Source of the DNA: CAKSHC01 sp045631845
Lineage (GTDB): Bacteria > Bacillota > Clostridia > Oscillospirales > UMGS1783
Direction of reading: 5' to 3'
Assembly: GCA_045631845.1 (NCBI GenBank)
Contig: JAZQVM010000051.1
Location: 1 to 12,388 of the forward strand
DNA: 12,388 nucleotides
A program made the translations under genes and the position numbers. The notes beneath the pieces were generated by a model. That model made no database searches and was not told the origin of the DNA. It saw only the letters and a list, made by a program, of their open reading frames with translations. Positions 5,728 to 12,327 of this stretch are shown here, one piece after another. The number at the start of each line of letters is the position of its first letter. The first letter of the stretch is position 1.

Positions 5728-6756
5728 TTATTCAGAATAGTACTCGACTACCTTGTCAACGATGGGACGATAGTACTCGATATCCGACACGCCTTCGCCG
5801 CCAACATAGGCAATAGGTGCGTCGCACTTGTACCACCAGTTCTCAGCACTGTCATTGAAGGTTTCGCCACGGAACAGCGCATCCAGAGTCTCAACAGACT
5901 TGGCACCCTCGTCAAACAGAGGCTGAGCCACCAAGCCAGCGCAAGAACCGTCAGCAACCAGATCAATGTTAAACTCGGTGTAGTCCACGCCGACAACGAT
6001 CAGGCGCTTTTCGGTCTGCTGCATAGCCAAGTCCCAAGACTGGCAAGAACCACCGGTGGTGCCGAAACCGGCAACGATGTCAGGGTTGGAGTTGATGATA
6101 CCAACGATCTTGTTGGAAGCGGCAGACAGTTCCAAACCTTCAAACACTACGCTATCAACCTTGAAGTTCGTGCCGGAATCCTTGATCGCCTGACGGAAAG
6201 CGTCCGAGCAAGCGTTCTCGGTAACGTTAGCGCCGGCCTGGGTGTTGCCGATGGTGCCGGAGGTGATGCCGGCCTCAGCCAGCTTCTCGAGCATGAACTC
6301 ACCGGCCGCATAGCCGTACTCTTTTGCCTGAGCGCAGATGTTACGGGAGATGAAGTCCTTAGTGTCTACATACTCATGAGCAAAGTGAGGCACTACGAAG
6401 TAGCACATCTCGCTCATGTCACGCATGAACTGATAGAAGGTGTCGTCACCCGACCAGAGCAGAGCGCCTTCGCAACCGTTGGCGATAACACCCTCATACT
6501 TGGTCATAAGTTCCTGGTTGGAACCCTCGTCCAAACCGCCGATGATGGCGTTGTAGCCCATCTCCTCACCGGTGGTAATGAAGGCCATCTGAACGATACG
6601 GTGAACAGGATGGTTCATAGAACCCATCATGATAGCAATGGTGGTGTCAGCGGGATTGTGCTCGCCGTCCTCATTGCTGGTGCTGGTGCCGCCGCAGCCG
6701 ACCAGAACGCCGACCATCAGCATAACAGCAAGCAGTACTGCAATTGCCTTTTTCAT
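5728..6756 (-). CDS. Periplasmic-binding-protein-type lipoprotein (ABC sugar-type substrate-binding protein)
   Basis: This 342-residue protein starts with a lipoprotein signal peptide: MKKAIAVLL, a hydrophobic core, and the lipobox LVGC with C21 as the lipid-anchored residue, followed by a small Gly/Ser/Thr linker. The mature part resembles the type 1 periplasmic binding fold of sugar ABC transporters (Peripla_BP_4), with IAIMMGSMNHPV near the start, a repeated alpha/beta pattern, and VGVDYTEFN and VAQPLFDEGAKSVETL in the second lobe. It would bind a small ligand outside the membrane. No permease or ATPase gene is beside it, so it either works with a transporter encoded elsewhere or acts as a sensor. 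The ATG at 6756 has AGGAG about 10 bases upstream. It has its own promoter and terminator, and by eye its codons (more GTT, GCT, AAC, AAG) differ from the C-ending bias of its neighbours, as in highly expressed genes. Ligand unknown. Confidence 0.85.
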   Translation of the reverse strand: MKKAIAVLLAVMLMVGVLVGCGGTSTSNEDGEHNPADTTIAIMMGSMNHPVHRIVQMAFITTGEEMGYNAIIGGLDEGSNQELMTKYEGVIANGCEGALLWSGDDTFYQFMRDMSEMCYFVVPHFAHEYVDTKDFISRNICAQAKEYGYAAGEFMLEKLAEAGITSGTIGNTQAGANVTENACSDAFRQAIKDSGTNFKVDSVVFEGLELSAASNKIVGIINSNPDIVAGFGTTGGSCQSWDLAMQQTEKRLIVVGVDYTEFNIDLVADGSCAGLVAQPLFDEGAKSVETLDALFRGETFNDSAENWWYKCDAPIAYVGGEGVSDIEYYRPIVDKVVEYYSE

Positions 6757-6791
6757 TTTCTTTTTCTCCTATTGTAGATTTTTTATCGGCT

Positions 6792-6814
6792 CCCTCGCAA
6801 GGCCAATGCAAGGG
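6792..6814 (-). promoter_or_regulatory. Leader hairpin upstream of the substrate-binding lipoprotein gene
   Basis: On the minus strand CCCTTGC (6814-6808) can pair with GCGAGGG (6798-6792), with one G-U pair and a 9-base loop. It lies in the roughly 70-base 5' leader between the predicted transcription start and the ribosome binding site. It may stabilise or regulate the mRNA; it has no T-run next to it and matches no riboswitch I know. Confidence 0.4.
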
Positions 6815-6831
6815 GGCTATCTTACAAAACC

Positions 6832-6860
6832 ATTATACAAGATAATTTCCCCAATTGCAA
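6832..6860 (-). promoter_or_regulatory. Sigma-A promoter of the substrate-binding lipoprotein gene
   Basis: On the minus strand TTGCAA (6860-6855) and TATAAT (6837-6832) are separated by exactly 17 bases, giving a transcription start near 6825 and a leader of about 70 bases. Confidence 0.8.
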
Positions 6861-6939
6861 GTACATATTGAATGTTTTTCATTTGATACAATTTGTTTAT
6901 TTTTCACAAATATCTGCTCTTTTTCTGTCTATCCTATAT

Positions 6940-6968
6940 TTGACAACATCATACCCGTATGATATAAT
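6940..6968 (+). promoter_or_regulatory. Consensus sigma-A promoter of the RNase J gene
   Basis: TTGACA (6940-6945) and TATAAT (6963-6968) are both perfect consensus with a 17-base spacer, the strongest promoter in the window. Transcription would start near 6975, leaving a leader of about 90 bases. The leader holds a small possible hairpin, CTGGCG (7019-7024) with CGTCAG (7030-7035), one G-U pair. Together with the divergent lipoprotein promoter it accounts for the 311-base gene-free stretch 6757-7067. Confidence 0.9.
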
Positions 6969-7067
6969 ACCTATAATTGTATTGTTCGTGATTTTTTACA
7001 AAGAAACACCAACAACGTCTGGCGACACGCGTCAGGCTTATTTCTATATGGAAAAAGGAGAATCATT

Positions 7068-8819
7068 TTGTCACAACCCAACCAAACCAAGCCCCAAAAA
7101 CGCTATTACAAACCTCGCAAACCCATCGCCAATTGCCCCAAGGTTCAAAAACCCAAAAGCAAACTGCGCATCATCCCTCTGGGCGGACTGGGCGAAGTGG
7201 GCAAGAACCTCACCGCCATTGAATATGAGCAAAACGTCATACTGATCGACTGCGGTATGACCTTCCCCGACGAGGATATGTACGGCATCGACTATGTCAT
7301 TCCCGATATTACCTACCTCAAAACCTGCGGCAAGAATATCCTCGGCATCTTCCTCACCCACGGGCACGAGGATCACATCGGCGCCCTTCCCTATGTCCTG
7401 CGCGATCTGCAGGTGCCCGTCTACGGCACCAAAATGACACTGGGCATCGTGCGCGGCAAACTCAAAGAGCATCACCTCGACCGCACCGCCATTTTAATGG
7501 AAATCGCCGCCGGCGACACCGTCAAGCGTGAGCCTTTCGCCGTCGAGGCCATTCGGGTCAATCACTCGATCGCCGATGCCGTGGCCTACGCCATTCATAC
7601 CCCCGTCGGCGTCATCGTCCACACCGGCGACTTTAAGATCGACACCACCCCCATCATGGGCGAGCCGATCGACCTGACCCGTCTGGGCGAACTGGGCCGT
7701 AAAGGCGTCCTGTGCTTAATGAGCGACTCGACCAACGCCGAGCGCGAAGGCTCTACCGCCTCGGAACGCAGCGTCGGCAGTACCTTCGAGCAGATTTTCT
7801 CCCAAAAATCCAACCGCGACCGCCGCATTATCGTCGCTACTTTTGCGTCGAATGTGTCCCGCGTCCAGCAGGTCATCAACGCCGCCGTCCACGCCGGCCG
7901 TAAGGTCGCCGTATCGGGGCGCAGTATGCTCAATGTGCTGACCGTGGCACAGGAGTTGGGCTATATGGTCATCCCCGACGGTACGCTGGTCGATCTCGAC
8001 CGCATCAACCAATTCCCCCCCGAGCAAATGTGCCTGATTACCACCGGCTCTCAAGGCGAGCCCCTGTCGGCCCTCTATCGCATGGCCTATTCCGACCATA
8101 AGAAGGTCGAGATCGGTCCGAAGGACACCGTCATCTTGTCGGCCAGCGCCATTCCGGGCAACGAAAAATCGGTCTCCCGCGTTATTAACGAACTGCTCAA
8201 ATCGGGCGCTGAGGTGGTACACGGGCATGATGAGCACGTCCACGTGTCGGGTCACGCCTGCCGCGAAGAACTGGCCATGATACTGGCCCTGCTCCGTCCC
8301 AAATACTTCCTGCCCTTCCACGGCGAGTACCGCCAGCAAAAACGCCATGCCGAACTGGCATCGGTGGTCGGTGTCGCTCCCTATAACATTCATATACTGG
8401 AAAACGGTCAGGTCTTTGAGTTCGACCGCCAGTCGGCCAAGGTGGTCGACCATGTCCCCGCCGGCCGCGTGCTGGTCGACGGTCTGGGCGTGGGCGACGT
8501 CGGCAATATCGTATTGCGTGACCGCCGCCATCTGGCACAGGAAGGTCTTATTACCATTATCATGATCTTCGATTCCCAGTCGGGTCTGCTCGTGTCAGGT
8601 CCCGATATCATCTCCCGCGGCTTTGTCTATGTCAAGGAATCGGGCGACCTGATGGATCAGGCCAAGGCCGTTGCCCTGCGCGTGGTGGAGCACTGCCAGC
8701 ACCGCCGCATCAAGGACTGGCAGCTGATCAAAACGCAGGTGCGTGACGCCGTGAGCAAATATATCTTCGACACCACCAAGCGCAACCCCATGATATTACC
8801 TGTGATTATGGATGTGTGA
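7068..8819 (+). CDS. rnj: Ribonuclease J
   Basis: This 583-residue protein is an RNase J, a metallo-beta-lactamase/beta-CASP ribonuclease with endonuclease and 5'-to-3' exonuclease activity in RNA processing and decay. The N-terminal 30 or so residues are lysine-rich and variable; the core starts at KLRIIPLGGLGEVGKN. The metal motif HGHEDH is at residues 98-103, followed by HTGDFKID, SDSTNAEREG, VSGHACREEL and PFHGEYR, and the C-terminal domain carries ISRGFVYVKE. The start is TTG 7068, placed 7 bases after a perfect AAGGAG (7055-7060). The nearby ATG at 7048 is in another frame. Whether it is J1 or J2 cannot be told from one copy. It has a consensus promoter upstream and its own terminator at 8861-8889. 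Confidence 0.96.
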   Translation: MSQPNQTKPQKRYYKPRKPIANCPKVQKPKSKLRIIPLGGLGEVGKNLTAIEYEQNVILIDCGMTFPDEDMYGIDYVIPDITYLKTCGKNILGIFLTHGHEDHIGALPYVLRDLQVPVYGTKMTLGIVRGKLKEHHLDRTAILMEIAAGDTVKREPFAVEAIRVNHSIADAVAYAIHTPVGVIVHTGDFKIDTTPIMGEPIDLTRLGELGRKGVLCLMSDSTNAEREGSTASERSVGSTFEQIFSQKSNRDRRIIVATFASNVSRVQQVINAAVHAGRKVAVSGRSMLNVLTVAQELGYMVIPDGTLVDLDRINQFPPEQMCLITTGSQGEPLSALYRMAYSDHKKVEIGPKDTVILSASAIPGNEKSVSRVINELLKSGAEVVHGHDEHVHVSGHACREELAMILALLRPKYFLPFHGEYRQQKRHAELASVVGVAPYNIHILENGQVFEFDRQSAKVVDHVPAGRVLVDGLGVGDVGNIVLRDRRHLAQEGLITIIMIFDSQSGLLVSGPDIISRGFVYVKESGDLMDQAKAVALRVVEHCQHRRIKDWQLIKTQVRDAVSKYIFDTTKRNPMILPVIMDV

Positions 8820-8860
8820 TTCGCAAACTGCGCGGCGGCGACGCCAAATGAATAAATGTA

Positions 8861-8889
8861 AAGAGCAATCTTGACGATTGCTCTTTTTT
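8861..8889 (+). terminator. Intrinsic terminator of the RNase J gene
   Basis: AAGAGCAATC (8861-8870) pairs perfectly with GATTGCTCTT (8876-8885) around the loop TTGAC (8871-8875), and a run of six T follows (8884-8889). The loop and first stem base form TTGACG, the -35 box of the prfB promoter. Confidence 0.9.
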
Positions 8890-8899
8890 CCGATATAAT
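8871..8899 (+). promoter_or_regulatory. Sigma-A promoter of prfB, embedded in the RNase J terminator
   Basis: TTGACG (8871-8876) and TATAAT (8894-8899) are separated by exactly 17 bases. The -35 box is the loop of the preceding terminator and the spacer contains the terminator's 3' arm and T-run. Transcription would start near 8906. Confidence 0.85.
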
Positions 8900-8928
8900 A
8901 GATTGAATCTAATTGAGGTGATTACACA

Positions 8929-10041
8929 ATGGTAGAATACGATGATATAAAATTCCAACTCTCGACCCTCGCCCCCAAGCTCGAGGAGCTCACCCGCGCC
9001 CTCGATATCGAGGCTATTGACGCCGAGATCGCCACGCTCGAGGAGCAGAGCGCGGCCGACGGCTTTTGGAACGACGCCGCCACCTCCTCCAAGGTGCTCC
9101 AAAAACTCAGTTCGCTGAAGAATAAGAAAACATCTCTCCAGTCCCTCACCGGTCGGTATGAGGACGCCCAAACCCTCATCGAAATGGCCGAGGAAATGGA
9201 AGATGCCTCGCTGGTAGACGAAGCGCAGGAAAATGTGACAACGCTGGAAAACGACCTCTCGGCCGCCCTGATGCAAACCTTGCTCTCGGGCGAGTACGAC
9301 AGCCGTTCGGCCATCGTCACCCTCCACGCCGGCGCCGGCGGCACCGAGGCGCAGGACTGGGTCGAAATGCTCTACCGCATGTATATGCGCTGGACCGAGC
9401 GCCACGGCTTTAAGTTCAATCTGCTGGATATGTTAGAGGGCGACGAAGCGGGCCTGAAATCGGTCTCCTTTGAAGTGGTGGGCGAGAACGCCTACGGCTA
9501 CCTCAAGAGCGAAGCGGGCGTCCACCGTCTGGTGCGCGTTTCTCCTTTCGATGCTTCGGGTCGCCGCCAAACCTCTTTTGCTTCTCTGGAAATCGTCCCC
9601 GAAATCGACGATACCATCAAGGTCGATATCAACCCCGAAGACCTGCGAATCGATACCTACCGCTCGTCGGGCGCCGGCGGTCAGAAGGTTAATAAAACCT
9701 CCTCCGCCATCCGCATCACCCACCTGCCCACCGGCATCGTCGTCTGCTGCCAGAACGAACGAAGCCAGCATCAGAATAAGGATATGGCCATGAAGATGCT
9801 CATGAGTAAACTTATGGAGATTAAGGAACGTGAGCACCTCGAGAAGATCGACGACATCAAGGGCGAACAAAAACAGATCGGCTGGGGCAGCCAAATCCGT
9901 TCTTACGTCTTCATGCCCTACACCCTCGCCAAAGACCACCGCACCAACTTCGAAATGGGCAACATCAATGCCGTCATGGACGGTGACCTCGACGGCTTTA
10001 TCAACGCCTATTTAACCAACCTCTCCCAAGGTAAGATATAA
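8929..10041 (+). CDS. prfB: Peptide chain release factor 2 (RF2)
   Basis: This 370-residue protein is RF2, which ends translation at UGA and UAA. The stop-codon recognition tripeptide SPF is at residues 205-207 (LVRVSPFDASGRR) and the catalytic GGQ, which triggers peptide release, at 250-252 (SSGAGGQKVNKT). These are the same positions as in E. coli RF2, so the protein is full length and the start correct. The N-terminal domain (about 1-110) is helical with a coiled-coil look. The start is ATG 8929 with GAGGTG at 8915-8920. Unlike many prfB genes it has no internal in-frame UGA: codons 25-26 are CTC GAT, where E. coli has the CUU UGA frameshift site, so autoregulation by programmed frameshifting is absent. 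It has its own promoter and terminator. Confidence 0.97.
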   Translation: MVEYDDIKFQLSTLAPKLEELTRALDIEAIDAEIATLEEQSAADGFWNDAATSSKVLQKLSSLKNKKTSLQSLTGRYEDAQTLIEMAEEMEDASLVDEAQENVTTLENDLSAALMQTLLSGEYDSRSAIVTLHAGAGGTEAQDWVEMLYRMYMRWTERHGFKFNLLDMLEGDEAGLKSVSFEVVGENAYGYLKSEAGVHRLVRVSPFDASGRRQTSFASLEIVPEIDDTIKVDINPEDLRIDTYRSSGAGGQKVNKTSSAIRITHLPTGIVVCCQNERSQHQNKDMAMKMLMSKLMEIKEREHLEKIDDIKGEQKQIGWGSQIRSYVFMPYTLAKDHRTNFEMGNINAVMDGDLDGFINAYLTNLSQGKI

Positions 10042-10069
10042 ATTCAAAGAAAGCAACTCTTTCTCTAAT

Positions 10070-10101
10070 AAAAAGATGAGGCATCACGCCTCATCTTTTT
10101 T
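10070..10101. terminator. Terminator shared by prfB and the PAP2 phosphatase gene
   Basis: AAGATGAGGC (10073-10082) pairs perfectly with GCCTCATCTT (10088-10097) around the loop ATCAC, with A-rich DNA on the left and a T-run on the right, so it can act on both strands. The right arm is also coding sequence for the last residues of the minus-strand PAP2 gene, whose TGA stop (plus-strand 10084-10086) lies in the loop. Confidence 0.9.
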
Positions 10102-10959
10102 TGTAAACTGTTTAAATATCATCGGCCAGATCGCCAAGATCCACACAATCAGCAGGAAATACCGCAGCGCATCCACCGCCATGCTCTCGCCCAGCAACAT
10201 CTTGACTCCGCTCTTGATGGCCAGCACGCCAATCAGTCCCACAACCACCTTGACGCCCTGCATCCACCAAGCCGCCCGTGTATCAAACCTGACCCATTTA
10301 CGCTCCACAAAATAGCCAACGGCAAACCCCATACCGGCCGCCGCCGCCTTCACGCAGTCCTCCAGCATCACGGGCGTCACGTCCTGCCGACACAAGGCAT
10401 ATACCAAAACAGCACCCGACACGCCAAACAATCCCAGCGCCACCGCCAAAGGCTTATCCCAAACCGAGGTCACGCTCACCGCCTGCACGATGGCCGCAAA
10501 CACTACCGTAATGGCCAGCGCACAGCCCACATCGAGTAGCGTGTGCACCCCCAGATACATACGGGAAAAGGCGACCACGAAGGGCATCACCGCCAGCGGC
10601 CACCGCCACCATTTGCGCACTGAAAAGGCCAGCGGGAAAAAGAGCGATCCCGCCGACGCCGTGTGCCCCGACGGAAAGGAAAACCCCGTCGCCGCCTCGA
10701 TCGCCGTCCCTACGGGTTTGAAACTCGGGTCGAGCACCCACGGCCGAGGAATCTGAAAGGTGATCTTCAGCCCTTGGGTGAGCAACCCGCCCAAGAAAAA
10801 GGTTGCCCCTATTTTATAGGAAAGATTTTTATTGATGCACCAAAACAGCAGGCAAAGCACCACCACAATAAAGGTTTCCTCGCCCAAAAAGGTAAGAAAT
10901 TGCCACAGTTTCTCCCCAAACGGGGTGCGCATCTGCGCAATTGCTTGTAAAATCTCCAT
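10084..10959 (-). CDS. PAP2-family membrane phosphatase
   Basis: This 291-residue membrane protein carries the three phosphatidic-acid phosphatase type 2 motifs: K65 to R72-P73 (KITFQIPRP), PSGH (96-99) and SR-x5-H-x3-D (S132, R133, H139, D143 in SRMYLGVHTLLD). The motif-2 and motif-3 histidines are the usual catalytic pair for removing phosphate from lipid phosphates such as undecaprenyl pyrophosphate or phosphatidic acid, with the active site outside the membrane. Several hydrophobic segments surround the motifs, and about 120 further residues with more hydrophobic segments follow the core, longer than minimal PAP2 enzymes. The start is ATG 10959 with a perfect AGGAGG (10972-10967) and a 7-base spacer. 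It converges on prfB and is divergent from mscL. The exact lipid substrate is unknown. Confidence 0.9.
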   Translation of the reverse strand: MEILQAIAQMRTPFGEKLWQFLTFLGEETFIVVVLCLLFWCINKNLSYKIGATFFLGGLLTQGLKITFQIPRPWVLDPSFKPVGTAIEAATGFSFPSGHTASAGSLFFPLAFSVRKWWRWPLAVMPFVVAFSRMYLGVHTLLDVGCALAITVVFAAIVQAVSVTSVWDKPLAVALGLFGVSGAVLVYALCRQDVTPVMLEDCVKAAAAGMGFAVGYFVERKWVRFDTRAAWWMQGVKVVVGLIGVLAIKSGVKMLLGESMAVDALRYFLLIVWILAIWPMIFKQFTKKDEA

Positions 10960-10980
10960 CGTAAGCCCTCCTTTTTCTCC

Positions 10981-11009
10981 ATCTTAACACAAAAACCTTG
11001 TAAAAACAA
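10981..11009 (-). promoter_or_regulatory. Weak candidate promoter of the PAP2 gene
   Basis: On the minus strand TTGTTT (11009-11004) and TAAGAT (10986-10981) are 17 bases apart. Both boxes are imperfect. The -35 box falls between the -35 and -10 boxes of the mscL promoter, so the two would compete for polymerase. Confidence 0.4.
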
Positions 11010-11026
11010 CGCACTTTTGCTATACT
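10998..11026 (+). promoter_or_regulatory. Promoter of mscL, with extended -10 element
   Basis: TTGTAA (10998-11003) and TATACT (11021-11026) are 17 bases apart, and TGC just before the -10 box makes an extended -10 (TGnTATACT). Transcription would start near 11033, only a few bases before the AAAGGAG ribosome binding site. Confidence 0.7.
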
Positions 11027-11049
11027 GAAAGAAAAAAAGGAGTTTTAAC

Positions 11050-11508
11050 ATGAAAAAGATTATAAGAGAATTTAAAGAGTTTATCAGCCGCGGCAACGTG
11101 CTGGATATGGCCGTTGGTGTTATCATCGGCGCCGCTTTCAAGGCCATCATCGATTCCTTGGTTAAGGACGTCATCACCCCCGCCATCTCCCTGCTCACCG
11201 GCAAAACCGATTTCACTAACCTGTTCGTAGCCCTCGATGGCAATACCTACGCCACCCTCGCCGAAGCGCAGGAGGCCGGTGCCGCCACCCTCAATTACGG
11301 CAACTTCATCTCGGCCGTCATCAATTTCTTCATCATGGCCGTTGTCATCTTCGCTCTGGTGAAAACCATGAACACCCTCGCCAACCTCACCCATAAGAAA
11401 AAAGAGGAGGCGCCCGCCGCTCCCACTACGAAAGCCTGCCCCCATTGCTGCACCGAGATCGCCATTGCTGCCACTAAATGCCCGAATTGCACTTCGGAAC
11501 TGAAATAA
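11050..11508 (+). CDS. mscL: Large-conductance mechanosensitive channel MscL with zinc-ribbon tail
   Basis: This 152-residue protein is MscL, a pore that opens under membrane tension to release solutes in osmotic downshock. The N-terminal amphipathic helix and pore helix show the signature ISRGNVLDMAVGVIIGAAF (12-30), then a periplasmic loop (about 50-84) and the second membrane segment (about 86-108). After the usual lysine-rich cytoplasmic end (HKKKEE) comes a linker and a four-cysteine motif, CPHC (130-133) and CPNC (144-147), a small zinc ribbon that E. coli MscL lacks. The start is ATG 11050, 7 bases after GGAG. The stop TAA overlaps the ATG of the next gene by one base. Confidence 0.95.
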   Translation: MKKIIREFKEFISRGNVLDMAVGVIIGAAFKAIIDSLVKDVITPAISLLTGKTDFTNLFVALDGNTYATLAEAQEAGAATLNYGNFISAVINFFIMAVVIFALVKTMNTLANLTHKKKEEAPAAPTTKACPHCCTEIAIAATKCPNCTSELK

Positions 11509-12233
11509 TGATACATAACAAAAACGGATTTACTCCCTTTGAAACCCATATGCACACATCCGAGGTCAGCCCCTGCGGGCAGGCCGATGCCGCCACCATG
11601 ATGGCGGCCTATGCCGAGAAAGGCTACGGCGGCGTCTTTGTTACCGACCACCTTTCCCCCTATGCGCTGGCCCACTTCGCCTCCGATACCAACGACTATT
11701 TTAACCTTACCCTCACTTGGCCCCAAATCGTCACCCGCTATCTTCGCGGATACGATACCGCCAAACTGGTGGGCGAGCCGTTGGGACTGCGGGTGTTCCT
11801 TGGCATGGAACTGACCTTGGAGCAAGGCCCCGAAGACTATCTCATTTGGGGGGTCGACCGTGAATTTTTACTGGCCCATCCCCATATCCAAACCTACACC
11901 CTGCCGATGCTCAAAACGGCCGTTCACAACTACGGGCTTTTTCTCTATCAGGCCCATCCCTTCCGCCAAAACCTCACCCTCCAGCACCATGACCTTATCG
12001 ACGGCTTGGAGGTCTACAACGGCAACGGCGGTGAGGCACGCAACCGCAACACCGAAGTATTAGAAGAAGCCCGAAAGCGGGGTTGCCGCATGACCAGCGG
12101 CAGTGACGCCCACGCCCCCAACAACGTCGGTCGGGGCGGCCTGTGGCTTCCCGCCGATATCGACAACGGCTACGACATGGCCTGCTATATCGCCGAACAT
12201 AACAGCGAACTCGAGCGCATCGAAACGCCCTAA
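11508..12233 (+). CDS. PHP-domain metal-dependent phosphoesterase
   Basis: This 241-residue protein has the PHP fold motifs in order: H14 and H16 (ETHMHTSE), D47-H48 (VTDH), E101 (GMEL), H150 (QAHP), GLEVYNGN (166-173), and D200 and H202 (SGSDAH). It is related to, but clearly distinct from, the PHP phosphatase at 3462-4235. Members hydrolyse phosphate esters or nucleotides; the substrate is unknown. The frame is open from an ATG at 11478 inside mscL, but that start has no ribosome site. The ATG at 11508 overlaps the mscL stop (TAATG) and precedes the first metal motif by a normal distance, so translation probably restarts there after mscL. A further ribosome binding site right after its stop suggests the operon once continued. 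Confidence 0.85.
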   Translation: MIHNKNGFTPFETHMHTSEVSPCGQADAATMMAAYAEKGYGGVFVTDHLSPYALAHFASDTNDYFNLTLTWPQIVTRYLRGYDTAKLVGEPLGLRVFLGMELTLEQGPEDYLIWGVDREFLLAHPHIQTYTLPMLKTAVHNYGLFLYQAHPFRQNLTLQHHDLIDGLEVYNGNGGEARNRNTEVLEEARKRGCRMTSGSDAHAPNNVGRGGLWLPADIDNGYDMACYIAEHNSELERIETP

Positions 12234-12236
12234 AAA

Positions 12237-12255
12237 AGGAGAGCCTTATTGAAGG
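12237..12255 (+). pseudogene. Remnant start of a gene cut off by an insertion sequence (candidate)
   Basis: Right after the PHP gene's stop come AGGAG (12237-12241), a 7-base spacer and TTG (12249-12251), then AAG and a break at the putative insertion-sequence end. The spacing is what other genes here use, including the TTG start of the RNase J gene. Only two or three codons remain before a stop (TTG AAG GTG TAA), so this is best read as the start of a third operon gene displaced by the element. Confidence 0.35.
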
Positions 12256-12257
12256 TG

Positions 12258-12298
12258 TAAGATAAAAGTAGACACAAAAAAGTGTCTACTTTTTCTTA
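12258..12298 (+). terminator. Long inverted repeat with A6 loop at the insertion-sequence end
   Basis: TAAGATAAAAGTAGACAC (12258-12275) pairs with the arm at 12282-12298 (GTGTCTAC, five T, CTTA), with a single bulged T at 12263 and an AAAAAA loop. It would stop transcription coming from the mscL operon and could protect the element from read-through. It may also contain part of the transposase-binding terminal repeat. Confidence 0.7.
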
Positions 12299-12327
12299 TG
12301 TGTTAAAATAAGATGGGAGGGAAACAA

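Noticed and set aside
5443..6777. A 444-codon plus-strand frame covering the hairpin region and the whole lipoprotein gene in antisense
   Set aside because: It has no ribosome site, runs through two terminators, and is antisense to a protein with a clear signal peptide, lipobox and fold. It is an open shadow frame.
7716..8531. A 271-codon minus-strand frame opposite the RNase J gene
   Set aside because: RNase J is unmistakable on the plus strand, and the antisense frame has no promoter or ribosome site.
11478..11507. ATG start at 11478 for the second PHP protein
   Set aside because: It lies in the mscL zinc-ribbon coding region with no ribosome site; the TAATG junction at 11508 is a better start.
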